From: Herbiconiux oxytropis
GTDB lineage: Bacteria; Actinomycetota; Actinomycetes; Actinomycetales; Microbacteriaceae
Assembly: GCF_024979315.1 (NCBI RefSeq)
Contig: NZ_JANLCK010000001.1
Coordinates: 310,001 to 374,000, forward strand
Reading direction: 5' to 3'
Length of the DNA: 64,000 nt
Position 1 is the first letter of the stretch. Each line of letters opens with the position of its first letter. The position numbers and the translations under genes are program-made. Of this stretch, positions 8,024-15,412 are shown piece after piece. The notes under the pieces are model-generated. The model made no database searches. It was not told the DNA's origin and saw nothing but the letters and a program-made list of their open reading frames with translations.

Positions 8024-9034
8024 ATGGCTCACCTCAAGCAGCAGTTCAAGGACGCGCTGAGTTCCATCGAGCCCAGCGATGACAAGACCAACGCACCGGA
8101 GGCACACCGGCTGGTGCGCGAGACGCTCGAAGCCGACACGCAGCTCACCGCGTACGGAGTAGACCCGGTACTCATTGGCTCGTACAAGAGGAGCGTGTCG
8201 ATCAAGCGAGTCAAGGACGTCGATGTGTTCGTGCGACTCCCGGAAGTACCGAACGACGTCACATCAAAGGACATACTTGACCGGTTCTTTACCGTCCTGC
8301 ATGCGGAGTTCGGCAGTGATGACGATGGTCACCGGCGGACTAAGCGTCAGGACCGAAGCCTCCAGGTGTCTTTTCCTGAGTACGACCTATACGTCGATGC
8401 CGTGCCCGCCCGTCCGCACTGGGACGGCGAGACGTGGGAGATCCCGCAAAAGGGCGCTGAGGACAAATGGGTGCGCACCAATCCTGGGAAGCTCACGTCG
8501 CTATCGAGCGAAATGAATGCGGCGCATGACGGCTACTACGTTCCGACGGTAAAGCTCCTTCGTCAGACCCGACGCTCGATACTCGGCTCCGGCAAGAAGC
8601 CCGGTGGGTTCTTCATCGAGGTAGCCGCGTACCAAGCTTTCGCCTCCGGCCTGGTGATGGGCAACGATCACGCCGAGTATTACGTCTCTGCTCTCGAAGA
8701 GGTCAGTAAGGTCCTCGACAGCTACGTCAGCTACGGCATCGGGGTGAACGACCCCACACTGCCTGGGCACACGATCAGTATTCGTGCGACAGATGACGAG
8801 CTAGACGCAGCCAAGGCTAGTTTCGCTGACGCTGCGAAAACCGCACGCGAAGCACTCAACAACGAAGACGAAGGCAAGGCAGCACTGGCGTTCAAGAAAC
8901 TGCTGGGCAAAAACGGGGACGACGAGACAGTGTTCCCCATGCCGCCCGGATTCGATGAGGACGGGTCGAAGCGCGCGTCCGCTATCTCAGCTGGCGCACG
9001 GACTGTCCCGGCGGGAACGAGGACCTTCGGATGA
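8024..9034 (+). CDS. CBASS cGAS/DncV-like nucleotidyltransferase (CD-NTase)
   Basis: A 336-residue CD-NTase that would make a cyclic oligonucleotide alarm signal upon phage infection. The Pol-beta-type core is clear: GSYKR at residues 52-56, the metal-binding pair in DVDVF (Asp65/Asp67), and a third acidic residue in DLYVDAVPA (Asp125). A helical C-terminal half follows (HDGYYVPTVKLLRQTRRS). The protein ends in GTRTFG, a free C-terminal glycine, as required of CD-NTases that Cap2 conjugates to cellular targets. ATG 8024 has GGAGG 5 nt upstream. Its stop overlaps the cap2 start (ATGA), so it is the first gene of a coupled operon. The nucleotide product cannot be predicted from sequence alone. 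Confidence 0.93.
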   Translation: MAHLKQQFKDALSSIEPSDDKTNAPEAHRLVRETLEADTQLTAYGVDPVLIGSYKRSVSIKRVKDVDVFVRLPEVPNDVTSKDILDRFFTVLHAEFGSDDDGHRRTKRQDRSLQVSFPEYDLYVDAVPARPHWDGETWEIPQKGAEDKWVRTNPGKLTSLSSEMNAAHDGYYVPTVKLLRQTRRSILGSGKKPGGFFIEVAAYQAFASGLVMGNDHAEYYVSALEEVSKVLDSYVSYGIGVNDPTLPGHTISIRATDDELDAAKASFADAAKTAREALNNEDEGKAALAFKKLLGKNGDDETVFPMPPGFDEDGSKRASAISAGARTVPAGTRTFG

Positions 9035-10497
9035 CCCTCACCGAGTACGACGACTACGTCGAGTACTCACGACAGCACTTCGAGGAAGGACTCATCCGCG
9101 CCGGCTTCACGGAGGATGACAACGGCTGGCGAGGGACAATCGTTCACGCCGGTGGCTCGACCGAGGTTCTCATCGCGCTGCGTTCCCGCTACCCATTTCA
9201 GCCACCCCGCGTGGTTCCGCTCGTTCCAGACGCGGTGGCCTGGTCCTGGCACCGGGAGCTGGACGGATCGCTGTGCTTGGTCGCCGGAGACGATCACGAG
9301 GGACTGTGGTGGACCGAAGGGCCAGCGTTCCTCGAGCACGTCACCGCCTGGTTTGAGCAGGCGACAGCAGGCTGGCCAGACGACCGACCCGACCTCGACC
9401 TCGACCGCTACTTCAAGTCCTCCGACGATGAGCGCCTTTATCTTTACGATGAACTGGCTCGATACCCCAGCGGATTTGTTCGGTTCCGCCCGGCGGCGAA
9501 CAACACGATGCGGATCGGCGGCGGCACCAGGCCAGCGAAGTCCCTGAAAAACAGCACGGATCGCTTCGGATACGTTGCCAACCTCGGCGAAGTAGACGTG
9601 CCCCCAAGATCATGGGGTGACGTCTCCGCTCGTATCAACCCCAGCGTCGACTTGGATCGCAGAATTCGCAACCACGCGATCGAGATCGTGGTCCTGATCT
9701 ACCGTCGCGGTTCTCACGACGGGGCGGTTTCCCTCGAAGTATGGCCCACCGTAGATGGTGGCATCGCGGTCAGACGCCTGCGCTCAGGCGCCGACACCGA
9801 TGCCGCCAAGACCGCGCGATCAGGTCTGCTCGCTCCCGAACTCCGCGGACGTCGAGTCGCGGTCGTGGGCGTAGGCGCCCTCGGCTCGTTCATCACGGAC
9901 ATCCTTGTGCGATCCGGCGTTCGGAATCTCTCCCTCATCGACGGCGACGTCGTAATGCCCGGGAATCTTGTCCGTCACCTTGTCGGCCCCGAAGCGGTCG
10001 GGCTGTCGAAGGTTGCTGCGGTCACGCAGCATCTTGTTGCCCGCAGTGGGATTGAAGTTGCCGACATCACGATGATCGATCATGCACTCACCTCAGGCGA
10101 CGAGGCTGTCGAGCTTCTGAGCGACCACGATCTCGTGGTGAACGCGACCGCCGATTTCGCAACCACTGCACTCCTCCACATCACTGCGCAAGCGTTGTCC
10201 AAGCGGATCGTGTCAGTGGCAATCCAGAACGGCGGCACGAGTTACCGAATCGATCTGCTGCCACCGCTCGACGGAGCTGACCCGGTGCCACCGTCGTCCT
10301 TCGCTGTCGACCAGCCCGAGCTTGAACTTTTCGAAGCCGGCTGTGGCAGTCCGATCTCCCCAACGCCCCCTTACGCCGTGATCGAGGCGGCCGCAGCGAC
10401 CGTGCGCCACGCCCTCGGCCTGCTGGTCGCACGCCCTCTCCATCCGGCCGGGGAAGCGCGAGAGCTATCAATCGGCGCAGTGGGGATTCACGAATGA
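9031..10497 (+). CDS. cap2: CBASS Cap2: E2-E1 ubiquitin-conjugation-like fusion
   Basis: A 488-residue two-part enzyme. Residues 1-150 form an E2-like domain with YPFQPPRV and a candidate active cysteine in DGSLCLV (Cys82). Residues about 270-488 form a ThiF/E1-like adenylation domain with the nucleotide motif GVGALG (280-285), LIDGDVV and VGLSKV. The candidate E1 catalytic cysteine is Cys438 in GCGSP. In type II CBASS, Cap2 activates the CD-NTase C-terminus and conjugates it to cellular targets, priming signal synthesis. At 488 residues it is shorter than the roughly 600-residue Cap2 proteins I recall. It overlaps both neighbours by ATGA. Confidence 0.92.
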   Translation: MTLTEYDDYVEYSRQHFEEGLIRAGFTEDDNGWRGTIVHAGGSTEVLIALRSRYPFQPPRVVPLVPDAVAWSWHRELDGSLCLVAGDDHEGLWWTEGPAFLEHVTAWFEQATAGWPDDRPDLDLDRYFKSSDDERLYLYDELARYPSGFVRFRPAANNTMRIGGGTRPAKSLKNSTDRFGYVANLGEVDVPPRSWGDVSARINPSVDLDRRIRNHAIEIVVLIYRRGSHDGAVSLEVWPTVDGGIAVRRLRSGADTDAAKTARSGLLAPELRGRRVAVVGVGALGSFITDILVRSGVRNLSLIDGDVVMPGNLVRHLVGPEAVGLSKVAAVTQHLVARSGIEVADITMIDHALTSGDEAVELLSDHDLVVNATADFATTALLHITAQALSKRIVSVAIQNGGTSYRIDLLPPLDGADPVPPSSFAVDQPELELFEAGCGSPISPTPPYAVIEAAAATVRHALGLLVARPLHPAGEARELSIGAVGIHE

Positions 10498-12266
10498 CTC
10501 GACCGCCAACGCATATCGAACTGCACATCGATGCCTACGAGACCATCGCCTCCGAGACGGCAAACCACCTTCCTCGGGAGACCGGCGGCATCCTCCTCGG
10601 CTACCAGGAGAACGGCAGCATTGTGGCAACTCACGCCATGGTCGTTGAAGGGCGAGAGTCAACCACAAACAGGTACGTTCGCGACGACGTTCGCGCGAAC
10701 GATCTCCTGAAAGAGTTCCTCGAACAGCGCTCCGTCGACGATCCGACCGGCTACATCGGTGAATGGCACAGCCATCCCTTCCCATCCGAACCGAGCCCCG
10801 TCGACCACGCCGCAATGCGCGCGATCGCGAAAGGCAGTTCCAACTCAATCGCGCTACTCGTCTTTGCGCCCGGCGAAACCGATACGTTCTTCGGGCTCAT
10901 CGCCCGCCGCCAGCGTTTCGGACGTGCAACCACAAAGGGAGCAACCCTCTCCCTCCCTCCTGCGAGATTCGCCCCCCTGGGTCCCCTACCGAACGGTGCC
11001 GTCCGCGGCGACGGCCCAGTATTCATCTCCTACCGCCAAACAGACGGCACCGCGCAAGCCGACGCTCTTGAGGATCTGCTCCGGGCCGCCGGTCTCGTCG
11101 TGTGGAGAGACCATACCGACCTGCGACCAGGCACCACCACTGACCGCCTCGAACAAGCGCTCACCCGAGGTCTCTCAGCAGGCGTGCTCGTCGTCTCACC
11201 CGACATCGCCAATAGCGACATCGTCCGTGAACGCGAACTGCCACGTCTACTCCAGCTCGACGCCAATCCTGACTTCAGCCTTTGCATCGCGAACACGATC
11301 GCACGAGCAGGAGAAGAGTCGAAGTGTGACTACGATGCGCCGGATCGGCTCTTGCGGCTTGTGCCAGCAAGGACTCTGGCTGATAAAAAGCAGTCGAACA
11401 TGCTTCAGCCGTCTGGGGAACTCGAGATCGTGCGCGACCTTCTCATGCACCGTATCGAGCAACGAAAGCCGATCATTCGCGCGGAAGAACGCGACTTCAT
11501 AATTCGGGTGCAAAGCCGTCCAGCAGCGTCTGCTCTCGACGCCGATAAGGATGACCTGCATATCCGGCTCAGGCCATCGGACGACGGACGTCTGCCGTCG
11601 CGAGCAGGATTGGAACTTCTGCGGAAGACTCTCCCGTTGACCAGTGACGCCGTATATGCGGCCGATGCTCGGAGGGTGCGCATATCGGGTGGGGCTCATT
11701 TATCAGTCGCACTTGCACTCGGCGCGGCACTACCGGAGACGAAGCTTGGCAAGCTGGTGGTTATCGACACGGAGGGTACCGAATGGGCTTCAGCAGCGCC
11801 CGACGATGACCCGCAGAACACCCAGCTGCGCACAGATCCAATCCAATTTCAACGGGATCAAACGACGCCACTCAAGCATCGCGTGGCGGTCTTCGTGACG
11901 CTAACACCACAAGCGGATCAGAGCGCTTTCAAGCAGCTCGTGCACGACTCCGCCACAGGTTTTGACGCAGCCAAGCTCATCGCGATCCGAGGCACCGAGC
12001 GAATCGACCCACGTGAAGCAGCGCGCCTCAGCGCGGACGTGGCACAGCAGATCAAACGATTCTCTGCAAGCCAAGGGCGCGCAGAGGTGCATCTTGCCTT
12101 TCACGGCCCTTACACGATGGCCGTACTCATCGGACGCTACCTAAACACTCTGCGAACCACGATCTACGAATGGGACGGCAACAGTGAGGATGGCGCACGT
12201 TACAGGCCCGTGATCGTTCTTGAACCCGGTGTGGCGAATGGACCTATTACTGATGTCCTCGCTTGA
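10494..12266 (+). CDS. CBASS JAB (Cap3-like) - TIR - SAVED three-domain fusion
   Basis: A 590-residue fusion read in one open frame. Residues 1-120 are a JAB/JAMM isopeptidase (Cap3 function): Glu29 in PRETGGILLGY, His92 and His94 in EWHSHP, Ser101 and Asp104 in SPVD, so all metal and catalytic positions are present. About 173-300 is a TIR domain (GPVFISYRQTDG, VVWRDHTDL, VVSPDIANSD; candidate NADase glutamate Glu246/Glu248 in RERELP). About 385-585 is a SAVED ligand sensor (GGAHLSVALALGAAL; VHLAFHGPYTMAVLIGRYLN). By family knowledge, Cap3 removes CD-NTase conjugates, while TIR-SAVED oligomerises on cyclic nucleotide and destroys NAD+. These are usually separate proteins. Coupled to cap2 by ATGA. 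The fusion is direct observation; its functional effect is inference. Confidence 0.92.
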   Translation: MTRPPTHIELHIDAYETIASETANHLPRETGGILLGYQENGSIVATHAMVVEGRESTTNRYVRDDVRANDLLKEFLEQRSVDDPTGYIGEWHSHPFPSEPSPVDHAAMRAIAKGSSNSIALLVFAPGETDTFFGLIARRQRFGRATTKGATLSLPPARFAPLGPLPNGAVRGDGPVFISYRQTDGTAQADALEDLLRAAGLVVWRDHTDLRPGTTTDRLEQALTRGLSAGVLVVSPDIANSDIVRERELPRLLQLDANPDFSLCIANTIARAGEESKCDYDAPDRLLRLVPARTLADKKQSNMLQPSGELEIVRDLLMHRIEQRKPIIRAEERDFIIRVQSRPAASALDADKDDLHIRLRPSDDGRLPSRAGLELLRKTLPLTSDAVYAADARRVRISGGAHLSVALALGAALPETKLGKLVVIDTEGTEWASAAPDDDPQNTQLRTDPIQFQRDQTTPLKHRVAVFVTLTPQADQSAFKQLVHDSATGFDAAKLIAIRGTERIDPREAARLSADVAQQIKRFSASQGRAEVHLAFHGPYTMAVLIGRYLNTLRTTIYEWDGNSEDGARYRPVIVLEPGVANGPITDVLA

Positions 12267-12357
12267 CGAGCGACCGTTACGGCGGCGCTGTCGGTGGGTA
12301 CGCCGTCGACCTCCACGAATTGGATTGTCGCTCGTGCCCTAGCTCCGATTCATACCG

Positions 12358-13800
12358 ATGCATCCCACTCGATCACACTGCCTTGGAGCCGATGTCCCAC
12401 CAACGCTCAAGGCGACCAACGACAGGAACGAGACTGAGTTGTCAAGCACGCCCGAGATGGCAAACCTCCCCGACATTTTCATCTGGAATGCTCTTGGGGC
12501 GAATCGGATCGAGCACCTCGCGGTCGATCGTCTATCAGAGGCATTTGAAAAGACGGCCGCTCCTGGAGTCGGTGCTATCGGAATCGCCGTCCAAACAGGC
12601 GAGAACGAACATGACGAGCCAACCTTTGTCGGTGTTGCAATGATCCACAGCGTGAGCGGCGTTGCTAGCGGCACAGTTCGAGCGTCGTTCCGCCCTGTTT
12701 ACCGACTTCGAACTCCCGTCCCTCTTTCGGAAGTTGCAGCCAGCACGAAGATCTTGTCGGATGCACTGACCATTCCGCCCAAGTTCTTTCCAAGCTTGCT
12801 TTTGCGACATGTGGGCGCTGACGTCATAGCTAAATTGGTCGCGCTCGACCCAGGACTATTCGATTGGATTACCCAGTTAACCTCGCCCCCACGGTCGTTC
12901 CCGCCCGGCATTGAGCAAGCGCGCGTTGAGGCGCGGGACGCGGTGAGGTTGGCGGCACAAATCTCAGACATAGAGCTGCCAGCGGATGCCCTCGTATCAG
13001 ATATCGAGGGAGTAACAGACGAGGATCTACTCGAGACTGTGGTTAATAGCGCCTACCAGGTTGACCTGGAAGAAGAGTTGCTGCCTCTAGACCTCCAGAG
13101 ATTCAATCGAAAGCTCAAAGGCAAACAAGTCGCCGCGAGCATGTCGGTCTTCTCGGACAAAAGTAGAGAACACGTCTTGTCTGTTGTCTGCGTGAATAAG
13201 AAACCGCTCGAGGAGGAGATGGGAGTCGATCTCTTTTATTGGGACAAGGTCAACGACGTCTTCACTTTTGTCCAATACAAACGGCTCGAGAAAGCACCAT
13301 CTCAATCGGAGGGCCTTTACGAGTGGGCATACAAGAGGAGGGGAGAATTGATCAAACAGCTTGCCTTGATGCCTCGTTCAACAAAGATCGACCGGTCTAG
13401 TAAGGACTGGCGTTTGGCCGAGACACCCTTCTGGTTCAAGTTCGTGCGCGGAGACGCAGCTGTACGATCCGACGGCCAAGTACTCAAAGGGATGTATGTG
13501 TCGGCTGATTGGCTCCGGCTCGCGATCGATGGAGGCGACCTCAAGTCAGGCCCTAAGGGAGGCTTCCGTCTTACCTACGGCAACGCCAAGTACATCGGCC
13601 GAAGCGCCTTCACTCATTTGGTAGCGAGGGGACTACTTGGTACGTCTTCGTCCCAGAGCCTCTCATTCAAGAGAGTGTTTAGGTCGCTAGGCAAGGACCG
13701 CCAAGTGATCCTCGCGGTGAAGAGCGAATGGGAGGACCCGGCACCAATTCCTTCGCCCGCGACTTCGACGAACGATTCAGAATCCGCGCGGCCGTTCTAG
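12358..13800 (+). CDS. Unrecognised protein with PD-(D/E)xK-like motif, behind CBASS
   Basis: A 480-residue soluble protein I cannot assign. The start is uncertain: ATG 12358 lacks a good Shine-Dalgarno, and ATG 12457 (MANLPDIFIW) is an equally plausible start for the conserved part. One stretch, GVDLFYWDKV then FTFVQYKRLEK, places Asp291 and the Gln306-x-Lys308 pair 15 residues apart, reminiscent of the D-(E/Q)xK core of Mrr-like and other restriction-type nucleases. Codon use is less GC-biased than in the flanking metabolic genes, consistent with acquisition. It lies 91 bp after the fusion gene, same strand, in the accessory island. It could be a CBASS accessory, a separate defence gene, or unrelated. 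Confidence 0.6.
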   Translation: MHPTRSHCLGADVPPTLKATNDRNETELSSTPEMANLPDIFIWNALGANRIEHLAVDRLSEAFEKTAAPGVGAIGIAVQTGENEHDEPTFVGVAMIHSVSGVASGTVRASFRPVYRLRTPVPLSEVAASTKILSDALTIPPKFFPSLLLRHVGADVIAKLVALDPGLFDWITQLTSPPRSFPPGIEQARVEARDAVRLAAQISDIELPADALVSDIEGVTDEDLLETVVNSAYQVDLEEELLPLDLQRFNRKLKGKQVAASMSVFSDKSREHVLSVVCVNKKPLEEEMGVDLFYWDKVNDVFTFVQYKRLEKAPSQSEGLYEWAYKRRGELIKQLALMPRSTKIDRSSKDWRLAETPFWFKFVRGDAAVRSDGQVLKGMYVSADWLRLAIDGGDLKSGPKGGFRLTYGNAKYIGRSAFTHLVARGLLGTSSSQSLSFKRVFRSLGKDRQVILAVKSEWEDPAPIPSPATSTNDSESARPF

Positions 13801-14012
13801 TTCCCACGCTCGACGACGGCTCTACGGCTAAACGCCGCGAGCCGCGCGTACCTCCATTCGTCCATTCGGGTAGCGGTAGCGCGTGGGGGGAGATGGGGTG
13901 GGCATCCGGATCATGGGGATCGCGGTCATGCCGTTGCGGCAGGAGGGGCGCTCGGCCGCGGCCGGCGAGGGGAGCGCCACTCGCCCGACGTTTAACCTCG
14001 CGCGGGCTCGCA

Positions 14013-14060
14013 ACGATCCGATCGACGGTTCCAGCCGCGAGGGTGACCGAGATGGGGCGC
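14013..14060. repeat. 48-bp diverged repeat, copy A
   Basis: Aligns without gaps to 15066-15113 at 38 of 48 positions (my count by eye). It ends exactly where similarity of the following sequence to the intact PadR gene begins, so it marks a junction between two different duplicated pieces. Positions 13801-14012 before it show no gene I can support. Confidence 0.5.
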
Positions 14061-14321
14061 GATGCGGGGCTGGGCGGCGTCGGTGACGCGTCGGTCTACG
14101 GAACGCGGCGCCGGCTTCACGCGGCGGGAGCGCTGTCGAGCTACGTGGCGCCGTCCGGCGGAGGCCCGCACCGCGAGTACTACGCCATCAATAGCGAGGG
14201 TCGCGACATGCTGTCGCGCCAGCGCATCATCTAGTCGGACTACGCCGGGGCGATGTCTGCACTACTGGCCGAGACTCCACCGATGAAGACCGCGCTTCGC
14301 CCGATTGGAGAGAACAAATAG
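14060..14321 (+). pseudogene. Truncated, nonsense-mutated duplicate of the PadR-family gene
   Basis: This segment is a diverged copy, with no gaps, of 40131-40392, the C-terminal two thirds of the intact PadR regulator. Shared stretches include DASVYGT, AAGALSSYV and the end PPxKTALRxIGENK. The Trp codon TGG at 40303 in the parent is TAG here (14232-14234), cutting the frame, and the N-terminal DNA-binding portion is missing. Its final stop is TAG instead of TGA. It should make no functional regulator. The start of similarity abuts an unrelated repeated 48-mer, suggesting a recombination scar. Confidence 0.85.
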
Positions 14322-14364
14322 TGGTCTGCGCAGCCCTGCGCGAATACGTCGGGGCGATGCCGCT

Positions 14365-14523
14365 GTGAGCGCGCACGAGCGGTTCAGCGGCCGGCTCCGG
14401 CGGTGCCGGCAATGCGGCATCCGGGTGCCCCGCAGCGAGATGGTCTACGGCCACCGTGCCTGCTCCGAAGACTGCGCCAACAACCTCTGGTTCAAGGAGA
14501 CGTTCGACGCTTTCGTGGACTAG
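14365..14523 (+). CDS. Small zinc-ribbon-like protein
   Basis: A 52-residue ORF from GTG 14365. It contains CRQCGIRVPRSEMVYGH followed by ACSEDC, i.e. a CxxC pair and a CxxxC pair about 17 residues apart, typical of small actinobacterial zinc-binding proteins of unknown role. The C-terminus (NLWFKETFDAFVD) is acidic and aromatic. It overlaps nothing and follows the broken PadR copy. No strong Shine-Dalgarno, so the start is tentative. Confidence 0.5.
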   Translation: MSAHERFSGRLRRCRQCGIRVPRSEMVYGHRACSEDCANNLWFKETFDAFVD

Positions 14524-14566
14524 ACGAAGGACTCGGCGGCACCATCCGGCTCGGTAGCATGAGCGC

Positions 14567-14986
14567 GTGATCGCTCTCGCCGCATCAGCACGAGCGCTCA
14601 GAGTGTTCCAAGTCCTGTGGGTGCTCGGCTTCCTCGTGGGAACGACTACTCACACGGCGGATCTGATCGTCGGCGGCGTGGACGCCTACAGCGGCTTCCC
14701 TCTCGGTGTCCGGCTGTTCTGGGTGTCACTGACGATCCTGGATCCGGCCACCGCTGCGCTGATCATCTTTCGACGGCGTTCCGGCATCGCGCTTGGCATC
14801 GCCGTGATCGTCGCTGACATCGCAGTGAACTGGACCGTCTTCGTTATGGTCGGCGGACTTTCGTCGTTCGGTGTCATCAGTCAGAGCCTGTTTGCGGTGT
14901 TCATCCTTGTCACGGCTCGCCCCCTGTGTAAATGGTTCGGGCCATCTTCCCCACGAGAACGCGCCGATCTGAACAGAGAAGCATGA
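14567..14986 (+). CDS. Small integral membrane protein, unknown function
   Basis: 139 residues from GTG 14567 (ATG 14559 is blocked by an immediate stop). There are four likely membrane segments: residues about 12-33, 44-66, 70-92 and 94-116, separated by short loops, with a basic RRRS turn between segments two and three. The hydrophilic tail ends SSPRERADLNREA. Codon use fits a real high-GC gene. No family recognised. Confidence 0.6.
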   Translation: MIALAASARALRVFQVLWVLGFLVGTTTHTADLIVGGVDAYSGFPLGVRLFWVSLTILDPATAALIIFRRRSGIALGIAVIVADIAVNWTVFVMVGGLSSFGVISQSLFAVFILVTARPLCKWFGPSSPRERADLNREA

Positions 14987-15065
14987 CCGCCCGCGCTGCC
15001 GGAGTCAGACACCATGGGCTTCAACATGCCACGCCCGCCACTCCATCCGGCCGCTTTCGTGACGG

Positions 15066-15113
15066 ACGATCCGGTGAGCGGCGCCGGCCACGAGGGTGAC
15101 AGGGATGGGGCGC
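15066..15113. repeat. 48-bp diverged repeat, copy B
   Basis: Partner of 14013-14060; ten mismatches in 48 positions and no gaps. The region following it shows no PadR similarity, unlike copy A. Confidence 0.5.
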
Positions 15114-15322
15114 TCTGTGTAGCGCAAGAGGGGGCCGAGGAAGCCCCTCCGACCGGCATGGTCGCTGCCAGCCGAATTCGGCGAAGAGGCTGGCCACCCA
15201 AGCCGGGTTGGTAATGGTCACCTGCCCACGGGCCGCGACGCCATCATCAACGAGGCGGCCCAGAGTGATGATCAAGGGTGGGATCTGCGACGTGAGACCG
15301 TTAGTGGGTCCGCTTCTCGCAA

Positions 15323-15382
15323 TGTCTAAGGCTTGTACTTTTAGACACAACTTATAAGGTTGGCGCCTAGGACTTATAAGTT
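15323..15382. promoter_or_regulatory. Nested inverted repeats in the fic promoter region
   Basis: Two inverted repeats lie back to back. TGTCTAA (15323-15329) faces TTAGACA (15341-15347). AACTTATAAG (15349-15358) faces CTTATAAGTT (15373-15382), and each arm's CTTATAAG core is itself palindromic. The AT-rich arms stand out in high-GC DNA and end 30 bp before the Fic start. They look like binding sites for a dimeric repressor or a TA-type autoregulator. Confidence 0.55.
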
Positions 15383-15412
15383 CGTCCGCTCTTCACAAGA
15401 CTTGGATAGGCA

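Larger units (their letters stand above)
14987..15412. other. 426-bp spacer ahead of fic
   Basis: No gene I can support. It contains copy B of the 48-bp repeat (15066-15113) and the inverted repeats described separately at 15323-15382. On the minus strand 15170-15350 stays open and reads protein-like in parts (ITNPAWVASLFAEFGWQ), possibly a gene relic, but it continues into low-complexity arginine/proline sequence. Confidence 0.55.

Noticed and set aside
15021-15350. Minus-strand 109-codon frame before fic
   Set aside because: Only a short part looks protein-like, and it ends in Arg/Pro low-complexity sequence across the 48-bp repeat; kept as a possible relic in the spacer note, not called as a gene.
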